NCBI GenBank assembly: GCA_002509745.1
Contig: DAWK01000182.1
Coordinates: forward strand, 1 to 16,279
Length of the DNA: 16,279 nucleotides
Reading direction: 5' to 3'
From: Methanobacteriaceae archaeon UBA349
GTDB taxonomy: Archaea; Methanobacteriota; Methanobacteria; Methanobacteriales; Methanobacteriaceae
Shown here: positions 6,995 through 15,558 of the stretch, in pieces
How the letters are laid out: every line of letters begins with the position of its first letter
Position numbering within the stretch: position 1 is the stretch's first letter
Notes under the pieces: model-generated
Databases searched by the model: none
What the model saw: the letters and a program-made list of their open reading frames with translations, nothing else
Told to the model about the DNA's origin: nothing
Position numbers and translations under genes: made by a program

Positions 6995-8360
6995 TTTTTG
7001 TTAGATAATCTGGAACAGCAGAAGAATCTCTTGGTCCTACAACAACTTCCCATCCACTATCATCCTCTATTTCTCCACTTACGGGGGCTGCTAAACCAGG
7101 AATAATCATTTTTCTGGTTTTAACCTTATCTTCAATTCCAGTTTCTTTAATTAAATCAGCTACTGCTTTTCCGTTTAATTGACCACCAGCTAGGGATACA
7201 TCAACTGCTCGACCCACAGTATCAAGGACCAGGAGATAAGTGCTTGCTTTTCCAGACTTTAAATCCCCTTCAACAGTGTAATACGTCAAAGCAAAGTTAG
7301 TGGTGAGAAGCACGGGTGAATTCTCATCAAGTTCACCAAATTCATATAAACCAGCATCAACAGCTTGTGGTTTTCTTGGATCAGTGTATAAACTCTGTCT
7401 TAAAGTTAAAACAGGTATAATTTCCCATATTTCAGTTCCATTTAAGATAAGCATATCTGCGTATTTATTTAGTAATGTGGCAGCAATAGTGGCCTCTTTA
7501 ATACTTTTGGTCACTTCATCTTCATCATTATTTAATCTTAAAAGAGCTGGAATCCCCAGTATTGGGAAACGGAAGTCTTCATCACGTTCTTCAATAGCCA
7601 ACCTTTTAATCATGACGAAATTATCCAGAGTATCACCAATAGCATCTCCCACAAAGGTACCTGGATCTAAGACTATATCTTTAAGTCCTTTGGCCCTTAG
7701 AGTGTGGGAAAGCTCTTTCATCTTTTCCAGATCTCCAGGTACAAATAATGTCACCGGACACTGGTATTCCACAGCTAAATCAGCCATATCTTCGAAATTA
7801 TTTTCAGTAACTCCATATATAAGTGGATTTTCATCCCCTACCACTTCCAGAGCCTTTTTCATTGCTAATGGGTCCAAAGAACATAATACTAAAGGATATT
7901 TTGATTCTTTTAGTTTTGAAGCCGCAGCAGCAAATTTATCTGCATCACCAGATTTATTTCTAATAGCTATAGCATCGAGAGTTAATAGTTCCCCAGTTCT
8001 CTCAAATTCAGTATTTTCAATAGTTTTAACCCTTTCTTCAAATTCTGCAGCTTCCATCTCATCATTGACATCAATAACTAGTGCAGTTGGGTTGTAATAT
8101 GTAAGTTCATATCTGTAAAGTACTTCGTCCCCACCAATAGCTATAGCCTTGTCTCCTTTGCCTATAATGACCTCTCTAACTGCAGGAGCAAGTAAGTTCT
8201 CCAGTGCTTGCATTTCATTGGCAGCAAGTTCAGTACATAATTCCAAGTCAGTTTCCTTCTCAGACAATTTAGTGGCAAAAGCCATGCATGATGCTTCTCC
8301 ACATTTAGCACAGTTGGTTTTTGGAAGTAATCTGTAAATATCCATTGCAGTAACACTCAT
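6987..8360 (-). CDS. cdhE: CODH/ACS complex subunit gamma (corrinoid iron-sulfur protein large subunit)
   Basis: This subunit, with CdhD, holds the corrinoid (B12-type) cofactor that takes the methyl group from methyl-tetrahydromethanopterin and hands it to the A-cluster of CdhC. The N-terminus has the [4Fe-4S] binding pattern C17-x2-C20-x4-C25-x16-C42, which keeps the cobalt reducible. A TIM-barrel domain follows (about 65-330), then a C-terminal corrinoid-binding domain (about 340-457) with TTNFALTYYTVEGDL and VVVGPRDSSAVP. The length of 457 is normal for the family. AGGAGG (8369-8374) sits 8 nt before the ATG. The gene begins 30 bp after cdhD, so the two are surely co-transcribed. The segment around residues 76-91 (GG, LYR, NP) mirrors residues 88-103 of CdhD, which shows the common origin of the two subunits. 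Confidence 0.97.
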   Translation of the reverse strand: MSVTAMDIYRLLPKTNCAKCGEASCMAFATKLSEKETDLELCTELAANEMQALENLLAPAVREVIIGKGDKAIAIGGDEVLYRYELTYYNPTALVIDVNDEMEAAEFEERVKTIENTEFERTGELLTLDAIAIRNKSGDADKFAAAASKLKESKYPLVLCSLDPLAMKKALEVVGDENPLIYGVTENNFEDMADLAVEYQCPVTLFVPGDLEKMKELSHTLRAKGLKDIVLDPGTFVGDAIGDTLDNFVMIKRLAIEERDEDFRFPILGIPALLRLNNDEDEVTKSIKEATIAATLLNKYADMLILNGTEIWEIIPVLTLRQSLYTDPRKPQAVDAGLYEFGELDENSPVLLTTNFALTYYTVEGDLKSGKASTYLLVLDTVGRAVDVSLAGGQLNGKAVADLIKETGIEDKVKTRKMIIPGLAAPVSGEIEDDSGWEVVVGPRDSSAVPDYLTKNI

Positions 8361-8390
8361 TTCTTAAACCTCCTATAATTTTTCGAGCTA

Positions 8391-9551
8391 TTAGCCCTCC
8401 AGCTGAGTTATCCAGTCACTAATTTCAGGGAGCTCAGTGGTCATGTAATCTTTTACAAAAGTGTCTCCAATTTCTCTTAAGAGTTTAACAGAAGTCGGGT
8501 GGAGCATCATAAAGATATCGACACCATTGAGCATCATAGTGAGTCCTGTTACAATTTCCCAGATAGGTCCCCGGTAATCAGTTGGTCCCCATTCTTCTTT
8601 TTTCATCCAAGCTTCTCTGGAACCCCATGCATTAGTGGTACCCGACGACATTGGCATTTGCAGGTCAGTGTCTCCTTTAAGAGCTGCTAATCTGGTTCTG
8701 GTCATTATATCAATAGAAAACTCAATACCGTAACCCAGAGCACAAGTAGTTGGATCCATAACAATGTCGTTGTGAGTTAAACCTTCTTTCAGGAGGTAAC
8801 GATTAAGTGTTTTTTGCATGTTCACATCAGTTATTGACCAGGACAAAACCGCGTGATCATTATCTACTGCTGCTTTAGCTACTTTTCTGTAATCAAGATC
8901 AAGATTTGCTGATGCTAAAAGACATCGTTCGCCCTGAGCCGCTTCAGCAGCAGCTTCTAGAACTAAAGGATCTTTTACAGGATCTCCAGAAGCCCCGATA
9001 ACCAGAGGCACATCCACTGCTTGTAAAACTTCTTCTACAGCTTGAGCTCCTTCCCGAGGAGTTTTGTCCATAACTTTAGGACCAGTCCCAATCAGGTGCA
9101 TGGTGACCATGTTTGCACCAAATTCTTTTACTGCTTTTTTGGCCCATTCGCCGGGACTTTCCATTACATCACTGAAATGTTCCCTTATAGGCCTTGGAAG
9201 GCCAGGCATAGGAATATCAAAAACATCAAAGGTTACTACTGGAGGATTGGGCTGCGGTTCTTCAAATCTGTAAAGTGCCTGTTGACCTCCTAGATAAACT
9301 GGCGTTCTGCTGCCTTTTCCTAATTGAACTTCGGCCACCTTTCCAGGATAGTCTTGTATAGGAGGTTTAAATTCTTCCATGGCCATTATTTCGGTTGCAA
9401 TAGCTTTTTCTGTTGTTACTGCCTTCTGAACAGCTTGCTGGATGGCTGGCATTAGATGTAGCTCAAGCTCATCAAAATCCATTCTAAATTCGTTTATTTC
9501 TATAGATTTTGTATTTTCAAGCAGTTTAAGAAGTTGCGTCATTTTATCCAT
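8391..9551 (-). CDS. cdhD: CODH/ACS complex subunit delta (corrinoid iron-sulfur protein small subunit)
   Basis: Partner of CdhE in the methyl-carrying corrinoid protein; it forms a TIM barrel that helps bind the corrinoid and the pterin methyl donor. In the 386-residue product the barrel starts near residue 82 (VYLGGQQALYRFE). It includes MHLIGTG (151-157), a VIGASGDP segment, MDPTTCALGYGIE, and the conserved MPMSSGTTNAWGSREAWM stretch near residue 300. The N-terminal 60 residues are helical and specific to the methanogen form. AGAGGA (9562-9567) lies 10 nt before the ATG; a second ATG three codons later is possible. Two adjacent stops (TAA TAG) end the gene, and cdhE follows after 30 bp. 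A 113-bp gap with an 18-bp palindrome separates it from cooC. Confidence 0.97.
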   Translation of the reverse strand: MDKMTQLLKLLENTKSIEINEFRMDFDELELHLMPAIQQAVQKAVTTEKAIATEIMAMEEFKPPIQDYPGKVAEVQLGKGSRTPVYLGGQQALYRFEEPQPNPPVVTFDVFDIPMPGLPRPIREHFSDVMESPGEWAKKAVKEFGANMVTMHLIGTGPKVMDKTPREGAQAVEEVLQAVDVPLVIGASGDPVKDPLVLEAAAEAAQGERCLLASANLDLDYRKVAKAAVDNDHAVLSWSITDVNMQKTLNRYLLKEGLTHNDIVMDPTTCALGYGIEFSIDIMTRTRLAALKGDTDLQMPMSSGTTNAWGSREAWMKKEEWGPTDYRGPIWEIVTGLTMMLNGVDIFMMLHPTSVKLLREIGDTFVKDYMTTELPEISDWITQLEG

Positions 9552-9613
9552 AAACCCACATCCTCTTCGATTATTTTTAATTAATTTAATTATTTTAATG
9601 AAATTTAATTTAG

Positions 9614-9631
9614 AATATTTTGTAAAATATT
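9614..9631. repeat. AT-rich perfect palindrome upstream of cdhD
   Basis: AATATTTT (9614-9621) and AAAATATT (9624-9631) are exact reverse complements separated by GT. It lies about 65-80 bases before the cdhD start, in the cooC-cdhD gap. It may be a regulator site or an internal TATA-containing promoter, but AT-rich palindromes also arise by chance. Confidence 0.45.
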
Positions 9632-9664
9632 TGATCTCAATAATAACTGATTAGTAAAAACCAA

Positions 9665-10423
9665 TTAATGGAATTTTAAAATCTTTTCGACAATTTTGGT
9701 AAGTTCTTTTACAGAAACAGCATCCGAGGGTAACTCAATCAAAGGCCTTCCTTCCATGTCGTATTCTGAAACCACAGAATCCTCATAAATTAGCCCACCT
9801 AATTCCAGGCCAGTTGCTTCGGCTTTTTCACGAAGATTCTTTTCATCTTCGATTTTAACCCGGTTTAGTATGAGGAAAAGCTTTTTGAAATTTATTTCCA
9901 GCTCTTTGGCCAGTTCTCCAATTCTCTGAGCGGTTAATATACCACGGTAAGAAGGATCAGTTACCACCAACATCACATCCACATTTTGGGTTGTTCTACG
10001 GCTTAAATGTTCTAATCCAGCTTCAGTATCTATGACAATGAAGTCATAGTTGGAAGAAATAGTTTCAATGATTTTTCGGAGCATATTATTAACTGCACAG
10101 TAACACCCACTTCCCTCAGGCCTCCCCATAACCAGCAAATCAAATTCGGGGGTTTCGACCACAGATTCCATTATTTTATAGTCTAGAATATCCCACTTGT
10201 TGGCACTAGAAGGTATGTTACCTGAAGCAGTGTCCTTTTTTAATTCTTCTCTAACATCACCGACAGTTTTAAGAACATCAATTCCTAAAGCTTCTGGTAG
10301 ATTGGAATCAGGATCTGCATCAATGGCCAAGATATCCTTGCCTGTTTTGGATAATAGATTTACCAGAGCCGACGAAACCATTGTTTTTCCAGTTCCGCCT
10401 TTTCCACTTACTGCAATTATCAA
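9665..10423 (-). CDS. cooC: CO dehydrogenase nickel-insertion accessory ATPase CooC
   Basis: CooC is a dimeric MinD/ParA-type ATPase that inserts nickel into the C-cluster of CO dehydrogenase (CdhA here). The 252-residue product has the deviant Walker A motif GKGGTGKT (7-14) with signature lysine K8, the DADPDSNLPEALG segment (35-47), and the metal-binding C-x-C pair C107 and C109 within PEGSGCYCAVNN. It also has the IDTEAGLEHLSRRT Walker B/switch region. The start is a TTG at 10423: no ATG lies in frame before the upstream stop, and GGTG (10431-10434) is 7 nt away. The gene lies between cdhC and cdhD, each about 110 bp off. A hairpin plus T-run before it and a TATA-like box suggest some independent expression. 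Confidence 0.95.
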   Translation of the reverse strand: MIIAVSGKGGTGKTMVSSALVNLLSKTGKDILAIDADPDSNLPEALGIDVLKTVGDVREELKKDTASGNIPSSANKWDILDYKIMESVVETPEFDLLVMGRPEGSGCYCAVNNMLRKIIETISSNYDFIVIDTEAGLEHLSRRTTQNVDVMLVVTDPSYRGILTAQRIGELAKELEINFKKLFLILNRVKIEDEKNLREKAEATGLELGGLIYEDSVVSEYDMEGRPLIELPSDAVSVKELTKIVEKILKFH

Positions 10424-10430
10424 TGCATCA

Positions 10431-10434
10431 CACC
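10431..10434 (-). promoter_or_regulatory. Ribosome binding site supporting the TTG start of cooC
   Basis: On the coding strand GGTG precedes the TTG at 10423 by 7 nt. No in-frame ATG occurs between the upstream stop (10451-10453) and the P-loop, so the TTG is the best start. Confidence 0.6.
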
Positions 10435-10452
10435 ATTTATCGATTTTAGTTT

Positions 10453-10471
10453 ATCATATAAAACATATGAT
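10453..10471 (-). promoter_or_regulatory. Candidate cooC promoter: TATA-like box within a 7-bp inverted repeat
   Basis: ATCATAT (10453-10459) and ATATGAT (10465-10471) are exact inverted copies around 5 bases. The - strand reads a TATA-like TTTTATATG across the same bases. A start near 10434 would leave only about a dozen nt before the cooC start. A dimeric regulator bound here would block TBP; this is inference. Confidence 0.35.
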
Positions 10472-10505
10472 TGATTACAAATAGAGTTCAAATGTATTAG
10501 TTGCA

Positions 10506-10535
10506 ATATAAAATAAAAATAAGGTGAAAACCTCA
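10506..10535 (-). terminator. Hairpin and T-run at the cdhC stop codon
   Basis: On the coding strand a 6-bp stem (one G-T wobble) begins exactly at the TGA stop (10535-10533), has a TTTC loop, and ends at 10520. A T-rich run, TTTTTATTTT, follows. This resembles an intrinsic terminator or attenuator between cdhC and cooC. Confidence 0.5.
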
Positions 10536-11927
10536 TTTTTTCTTGATAATAACCTTTTCAGCATATATTTTAGCATTCTTAAAGATTATTTTAACTCCAC
10601 CAGATGCTGGAATAGCAAATTCTGGGGCCATCATTACCGGAGCCATTCCAGGTTCTCCAAATTCACTTTCATCTACTTCAATCTCTTCGATTTCCTCAGA
10701 TTCTTCAGCAGCTTCTAATTTGGCCTGTTTGATTCGGTCCATTACCGGGTGCTCCGCTTCACGTATGAATTTCCGGATTTCTTTAATGCTATTGGCATCT
10801 TCTTCAGTAGGTATTTTATCCCGAAGTTCTTCAGGTATGAATTCCATTACAGATTCTTTAATCTCCTTAGGCATCCATATAACTCTACCATAACCACCAT
10901 CCGCTTTTAAAAATTTAGGAGATCTCATATATTCCAGGCTTAATCCAGTAAACCCCTCTACCTGTTTTCCACCAGAGCACTGACCTGCCATAGCAGAGAA
11001 CGGAATTCCTAGAGGGGTTTCTCCTTTAAAGTCACGGTTTACTAGGCCTATACCATCTAATTCAGGAATGTAAAAAGCAACCGCTTCGAAACAACCACAG
11101 GATGTATGAGGATAACCAAATACACTGTGTATGTAAACTCTATCTGTCATCCCCTGAGATTTTTCTGCAATGGCCGCATTAACATTTACATACTCACCTT
11201 TCTCAGCATCCAGAACTTCACCTTTTTCTATTTCAAATATTGGTCCTTCTGGATCAATTTTTGCTGCGGCACGACAATCAAACCAGTTTATAGCGCCGCA
11301 AAGTGCGGTCCGGTCAGGGGTGACTACACACATATGTGATGGAGCAAATGATTGGCACATTAAGCATCCATAGAAAACATCTACATCTTCATCAGAAAGT
11401 TCTCTGGCCCTTTCATCCCGTATAGTGTATTGTTCTTTGGCCATTTCCAGAAACTCTGAGACTTCAGCTTCTTGAGTAAGAACGGTAATGGCAATAGATT
11501 CAATAATTGGGAATTCTTCTTTAAATAGAACTGAAAGTGCTTTAGCAAGATGTTCAAATTTAAATCCAGCTTCCAGTGCATCTGTACTGATCCGACACCA
11601 GATTTGATCCCTCTGGTTCAAGTGCATGAAACCCTTGACATAGTTACAGAGTTCATGCACTCTTCTTTCAATTACACTTTCCAGTTCTTTTTCTAGCTTT
11701 TCGCCCTGAATGTCGATCTTTAAACCAAAAGGATATATTTCACCCTGGGTCATTTCACTTATTTCAGGACCAATAACTGAAACTTTTCCGTCTTCAACAC
11801 TTTCTTGAACTTGAACCAGTTCTGCACCGATAGATTTAGGACCTGCAAGTTCTACGAACATATTTGCAGCCCTTATCCTTTCACCTTCGTACATAGGACT
11901 TACGTCAACAGGTATATCTTCAAACAT
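10533..11927 (-). CDS. cdhC: CODH/ACS complex subunit beta (acetyl-CoA synthase, A-cluster)
   Basis: The catalytic subunit that condenses a methyl group, CO and coenzyme A into acetyl-CoA on the Ni-Ni-[4Fe-4S] A-cluster. The 464-residue product has all A-cluster ligands: C188, C191, C200 and C210 for the cubane (CLMCQSFAPSHMC onward), and C277-G278-C279 for the distal nickel (SCGCFEA). Like other archaeal forms it lacks the N-terminal CODH-binding domain of bacterial AcsB. The C-terminus has an acidic linker (about 405-425), then a proline/methionine-rich stretch and a short basic tail. GGAGG (11934-11938) lies 6 nt before the ATG. It follows cdhB after about 150 bp, a gap that could hold an extra promoter, and its stop codon starts a hairpin. 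Confidence 0.98.
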   Translation of the reverse strand: MFEDIPVDVSPMYEGERIRAANMFVELAGPKSIGAELVQVQESVEDGKVSVIGPEISEMTQGEIYPFGLKIDIQGEKLEKELESVIERRVHELCNYVKGFMHLNQRDQIWCRISTDALEAGFKFEHLAKALSVLFKEEFPIIESIAITVLTQEAEVSEFLEMAKEQYTIRDERARELSDEDVDVFYGCLMCQSFAPSHMCVVTPDRTALCGAINWFDCRAAAKIDPEGPIFEIEKGEVLDAEKGEYVNVNAAIAEKSQGMTDRVYIHSVFGYPHTSCGCFEAVAFYIPELDGIGLVNRDFKGETPLGIPFSAMAGQCSGGKQVEGFTGLSLEYMRSPKFLKADGGYGRVIWMPKEIKESVMEFIPEELRDKIPTEEDANSIKEIRKFIREAEHPVMDRIKQAKLEAAEESEEIEEIEVDESEFGEPGMAPVMMAPEFAIPASGGVKIIFKNAKIYAEKVIIKKK

Positions 11928-12078
11928 TGAATTCCTCCATGAATAATACGCCTAAATTTATAATAAGTCTAATTCACCAATTATTCATTTTAATTAATTA
12001 TAAAATATATTATAGAATATAAGTTTAATTGGATTTAATTAGATTTTAAACATTCATTATTGAAATAATATTATTATA

Positions 12079-12591
12079 TTAATCAGATTTCATTTTCTCC
12101 AGATATTTCAACCATTCATCATCATTCATATTCGGAAAAGACGCATCTGCATTAGAATGGAAAAACTTGCAAATGGTAAGAGTTTTAAGATGAGGAGCAA
12201 AATGTTTCAAGGTAGATAATCCCTGAGAAGCAATATAATATATACATCCGATAAACATTACCAGATCATGCTGGCCTTCTCCTTTTATACCCTTCCAGTC
12301 AGGATCTTTAAGCAAGTTAACAATTTCCACTATACCATAATGAGTTGAATCTACACCTAAATCTTTAAAAGTTTTATAAGCATCCCCTGTAGTTACTATT
12401 GGCAGTTCCCAATGTTCTGCAATATCTTTAGTTAACGAAAGGATTGGATCTTCTTTTAATAAAGGGCCAACAACAAAAAGGGGCCTTTTAGCTTTTTTAA
12501 GCATCATTTTGGCTGTTTCTGGAGTGACCAACAAAGCTTGTTTGGGGCCAGCAATCACTGTTGGTTGCCATGGAATTACTCTTTCATTCAT
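12079..12591 (-). CDS. cdhB: CODH/ACS complex subunit epsilon
   Basis: Small partner of CdhA in the alpha-epsilon CO dehydrogenase component; its precise role is not settled, and a part in electron transfer or complex stability has been suggested for the family. The 170-residue protein has a Rossmann-like sequence with [15 protein letters not shown] (34-48), a LPIVTTGDA strand-turn, and [25 protein letters not shown], the signature stretch of the family. The length is typical. GGTGA (12596-12600) lies 4 nt before the ATG. Only 23 bp separate it from cdhA, so the two are co-transcribed and probably translationally close. The 150-bp gap after it contains AT-rich palindromic sequence and a possible promoter for cdhC. 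Confidence 0.95.
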   Translation of the reverse strand: MNERVIPWQPTVIAGPKQALLVTPETAKMMLKKAKRPLFVVGPLLKEDPILSLTKDIAEHWELPIVTTGDAYKTFKDLGVDSTHYGIVEIVNLLKDPDWKGIKGEGQHDLVMFIGCIYYIASQGLSTLKHFAPHLKTLTICKFFHSNADASFPNMNDDEWLKYLEKMKSD

Positions 12592-12614
12592 TTAATCACC
12601 ATAACTAATCCAAA

Positions 12615-14990
12615 TTATTTATCTTTAGATTCTGCTTTTTTTTCATTTCTAAACTCCAATAAAGAGGGTTCTTGTACAATTTTTTTAGGTTCCCATCCTT
12701 TTTCATGAAGAATTGCTTGAACATCCTTTTTATAAGTTATAGGAATATCCTTATCATTTCTTATGAATTTATCAATATCATCCGGGATAGTCCCAAAGTA
12801 TTTTTTATGGAGATCTAAATAATGATTTAACTTTATCTGGCGACCTTTTGGAGTGTCATTAGGTCTTAAACATAGTTTGGCAACCATAACCGTTGCTTCT
12901 TCCCTATTTTCTGCCGCGTAAAGTAAATGTTCTGGAGCTGGCTCACCATCAACGACCTCATTAGTTCGTAAATCATTAAGTTTCCATTTATCTTTTTTAT
13001 CAGCCCTACCTAAAAACAATCGCCGATATTTAGACCCATGTGGCCCAATTACTACCGGTATTCCCCATCGATTAACTCCAGTTGCAATAGCTGCAGCTTT
13101 TTGAGAATAGGCGCCCCATGCAATACCACATGCGCCCACACGGTTTAATATGTAATCCGCTATTTCCTCATAATTGCCTTCTAATGGTTTTTTTGCAAAA
13201 ATATTGGCAATTTTTATAGTGGCTCCCGAAATATGGGCATTTGATACACATGAACCCATATTTATCAGTCCTTTGGAATCAAATTCTCCACCATACTTTT
13301 CATAGAGAGTTTTTCCTTCTTCGTCCTTATATTCACCAATGGACATGGCTCCGCAGCCAGTGGCTAATACAATATAATTTCTCTCTAGGAACTCTTGTGC
13401 CATCAAAGCTACTTCTTTACCCCCTTGAGGATAATTTGAACATCCTACGATGGCAATTACTCCAGGTATGTCACCTAAAACAATAGGTGCTCCCACTCTT
13501 CTTATTTCCACATCTTGCACAGGGCCTCTTCCAGAACGAATGTTGTATTTTTCATTTTTTACCAACCTTTCTCCGGCTTTAGTAACCATAGAAACTAGTG
13601 GTAAGTCCCGTTCACATTCTTGTTCGCAGCGACCACATGTGTAACATAATTCATCAATACACAATGTTTCTAACATTGAAAGATCGCCTTTACTGGCAGC
13701 CACTACAGCATCCATCATCGGCACACTATTGGGACAAACTCTTTGACACCAGCCACATTCAGTACATTCCTTAGCCATTTCTATAATTTCATCTCGATCA
13801 GGCAACTTTTTCTGAGTACTCCTCTCAGGTGCAAGTTTCATAGCAGCTTTAACCGATACTTCCCCCACTTTTTCAGGATCTAAAATTAATGCACCTTTGA
13901 CATTCCTATTAAGTAGATCAGAAACTATTTTATCAGAATCTTCATCAGTCATGTCTGGCAAGCCTAAACACATTTTATCAGTAGTGGCAATAACTACCGA
14001 ATTATTTTTTAGAGCTTCTTCCAAAACATCAGTACGAACACACTGTTCATCAACAACAACAACATCAGCCACACCACTTCGTATGAATCTAAGTTGTTTT
14101 GATAGAGGGCCCACAACTTTTGCATTTGTATTATATCGAGTAATATCAATAGCTGCACAACAGATACCACATACTTCTAAATGTTCTTCCAGACCACTAT
14201 CTTCCAAGTAGTCCATTATTCCTGCTCCCGGAGCAACGTTATGCCCAATGCATAAAATAACTGGCTTTTGAGAATCAATGGTTCCAAAACCCATTTCAAC
14301 AAGAGGAGCATCTCCGTCACCTTTAGGCATATTTAAAGCAACAATCTGTGCTAAGTCCCCAACTTCTCTGGTTAAGTCGTCCATTAATCCCGCGTGTAGA
14401 GATTTAGATTCAAAGTCCAGATTATTTCCCTCTTGTCCTGTGTGACATGCAGAGAGTAAATGAGACATCTGCTCTTCAGCATAATTCAAAACTTCTTTAA
14501 GGTCATTTAGTGTTTTGGGCCTCATTCCAACTACTGTACGTATAATAGGAGCTTCAATATCAATATTCATTCCTAAATCTATAGGATAATCTGCCCCAAA
14601 TTTTTCTATGAGATAATCTACCAAATGCCTAGCATGACCTGCATGGGCCGCAGTACCAATTAAACAAGCCAATAAAACCATTCTTGCTTGCTGAGCTTCG
14701 GCATCGATTCCACATGCTCCTTTTTTACCTAAAAGATCACATTTACCATAGGTACAAAGGCAACACATATCACAGAATGGAGCGTAAAATGGTTCATATC
14801 TCTCCATTAACTTCATGTCCCATTCCCGAAGGTCAGTTACATGAGGTTTAGGAGTTGGACCCATTTCTACAGGCTCACCAGATTCTCCGCTTACTTCATC
14901 TTGAACAATATCTCCAATGGAGATTTTAATATCTTTAGATTTCCAAAAATCTTCTTTAAAGTCTTTAGGTTTGGTTGATTTAGGTGCCAC
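12615..14990 (-). CDS. cdhA: CODH/ACS complex subunit alpha (Ni-Fe carbon monoxide dehydrogenase)
   Basis: Interconverts CO2 and CO on the Ni-Fe-S C-cluster; the CO passes to CdhC. With the GTG start at 14990 the product has 791 residues. Ligands visible: the N-terminal cysteine cluster for the B/D clusters (C73, C76, C77, C79, C84, C93); candidate C-cluster ligands H250, C278, C317, C517, C546 and C581; and two ferredoxin-type motifs special to the methanogen enzyme, C409-C412-C415-C419 and C449-C452-C455-C459. These pass electrons towards ferredoxin. The N-terminal GTG has GGTGAT (14995-15000) 5 nt upstream. A longer frame starting with TTG at 15047 has no such site and adds an unusual hydrophobic run, so it was rejected. 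First gene of the cluster, with a TATA-like box near 15099. Confidence 0.97.
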   Translation of the reverse strand: MAPKSTKPKDFKEDFWKSKDIKISIGDIVQDEVSGESGEPVEMGPTPKPHVTDLREWDMKLMERYEPFYAPFCDMCCLCTYGKCDLLGKKGACGIDAEAQQARMVLLACLIGTAAHAGHARHLVDYLIEKFGADYPIDLGMNIDIEAPIIRTVVGMRPKTLNDLKEVLNYAEEQMSHLLSACHTGQEGNNLDFESKSLHAGLMDDLTREVGDLAQIVALNMPKGDGDAPLVEMGFGTIDSQKPVILCIGHNVAPGAGIMDYLEDSGLEEHLEVCGICCAAIDITRYNTNAKVVGPLSKQLRFIRSGVADVVVVDEQCVRTDVLEEALKNNSVVIATTDKMCLGLPDMTDEDSDKIVSDLLNRNVKGALILDPEKVGEVSVKAAMKLAPERSTQKKLPDRDEIIEMAKECTECGWCQRVCPNSVPMMDAVVAASKGDLSMLETLCIDELCYTCGRCEQECERDLPLVSMVTKAGERLVKNEKYNIRSGRGPVQDVEIRRVGAPIVLGDIPGVIAIVGCSNYPQGGKEVALMAQEFLERNYIVLATGCGAMSIGEYKDEEGKTLYEKYGGEFDSKGLINMGSCVSNAHISGATIKIANIFAKKPLEGNYEEIADYILNRVGACGIAWGAYSQKAAAIATGVNRWGIPVVIGPHGSKYRRLFLGRADKKDKWKLNDLRTNEVVDGEPAPEHLLYAAENREEATVMVAKLCLRPNDTPKGRQIKLNHYLDLHKKYFGTIPDDIDKFIRNDKDIPITYKKDVQAILHEKGWEPKKIVQEPSLLEFRNEKKAESKDK

Positions 14991-14995
14991 AATTA

Positions 14996-15000
14996 TCACC
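14996..15000 (-). promoter_or_regulatory. Ribosome binding site deciding the GTG start of cdhA
   Basis: GGTGA on the coding strand lies 5 nt before the GTG at 14990, the same motif used by cdhB and the ferredoxin gene. The TTG at 15047 has nothing comparable. Confidence 0.75.
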
Positions 15001-15094
15001 AGTTTAATCCCAATTAGTTTAATATTCACTAATATGTTCGAATTCAATTAATTATTAATGATTTATAATGATATTTTTGAATTTATTATCAAGG

Positions 15095-15102
15095 CATATA
15101 AA
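15095..15102 (-). promoter_or_regulatory. Candidate TATA box of the cdh cluster
   Basis: On the - strand TTTATATG, preceded by an A-rich possible BRE, lies about 105-110 bases before the cdhA GTG. Transcription would begin near 15074, giving a leader of about 84 nt. The match to the TTTATATA type of methanogen promoter is the best in this region for the - strand. Confidence 0.45.
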
Positions 15103-15273
15103 GTTTTTGTATTAAAAATTTGATAAAAAAGCTAAAATGAGTAATAAATTTTCACGAGGTTATTTTACAAAAAAATTATGATTAAACGAATTACAGCCTA
15201 TAAAATATATTATACCTACTTAATTATTAATTAAACTTAATCATATAAACTAACAAAATTTATTATTTTTCTC

Positions 15274-15296
15274 TTGAAATCCATTTTGAATTTCAA
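15274..15296. repeat. 7-bp inverted repeat in the cdhA-cbiM divergent region
   Basis: TTGAAAT (15274-15280) and ATTTCAA (15290-15296) are exact inverted copies with 9 bases between. The right part also contains the overlapping palindrome TTGAATTTCAA (15286-15296). Could be an operator; function unknown. Confidence 0.5.
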
Positions 15297-15381
15297 CACT
15301 ATGCTGTTTTTATTAATATTACCCCTAAAAAATAAGCTTTAGTAATAAAAATGTAATAAATTCTAACATTAAAATAAAGAA

Positions 15382-15394
15382 TTAGTAATACTAA
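15382..15394. repeat. 13-bp palindrome TTAGTA-A-TACTAA upstream of a TATA-like box
   Basis: The two 6-bp halves are exact reverse complements around one base. The palindrome ends about 8 bases before the TATA-like word at 15403-15410 on the + strand, a typical place for an archaeal activator or repressor. No known regulator motif is assigned. Confidence 0.5.
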
Positions 15395-15518
15395 CTATAA
15401 CATTTATAAGATATAAATTCCGAAATTGAATTGTGTTAAGGGGCCAGATAGGAGTTTTATTTGAGTATTGATTCTTTTATAAGTAAAATATAAAATAAGA
15501 TATTACTCTTTTAAACTA

Positions 15519-15527
15519 CATATAAAC
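15519..15527 (+). promoter_or_regulatory. Candidate TATA box of cbiM
   Basis: CATATAAAC lies about 40 bases before the TTG start at 15566. It predicts a transcript start near 15548, just before the AGGAGG site at 15553-15558. An ATG at 15533 would then lie outside the mRNA, in agreement with the TTG start. Confidence 0.4.
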
Positions 15528-15552
15528 ATTAAATGGCTCTTTTATTGATAAT

Positions 15553-15558
15553 AGGAGG
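15553..15558 (+). promoter_or_regulatory. Ribosome binding site deciding the TTG start of cbiM
   Basis: A full AGGAGG lies 7 nt before the TTG at 15566. Starting there gives the family N-terminus M-H-I-P-D-G, whose first two residues bind the metal. Confidence 0.85.

Noticed and set aside
7300..8097. 265-codon open frame on the + strand, antisense to cdhE
   Set aside because: It lies wholly within cdhE, which is certain from its cysteine motif and family sequence. The product is serine-rich and low in complexity, as expected from the antisense of a real gene, and it has no ribosome binding site.
8388..8402. Possible terminator hairpin at the cdhD stop codon
   Set aside because: The pairing options conflict and leave a one-base loop, and cdhE begins only 30 bp later with a strong AGGAGG. 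The adjacent TAA TAG stops are real but ordinary.
10543..10893. 116-codon open frame on the + strand, antisense to cdhC
   Set aside because: Shadow of the cdhC C-terminal part; serine/isoleucine-rich with no recognisable domain.
12064..12075. Palindrome AATAATATTATT after cdhB
   Set aside because: Loopless, pure A/T, in strongly AT-rich DNA; chance is the simplest explanation.
14991..15047. N-terminal extension of CdhA starting from TTG at 15047
   Set aside because: No ribosome binding site precedes it, it lies in the predicted leader, and the GTG at 14990 has GGTGAT at the right distance.
15301..15342. Possible 13-codon small ORF in the cdhA-cbiM gap
   Set aside because: Too short, no ribosome binding site, and no sign of a conserved peptide; random ATG in AT-rich DNA.
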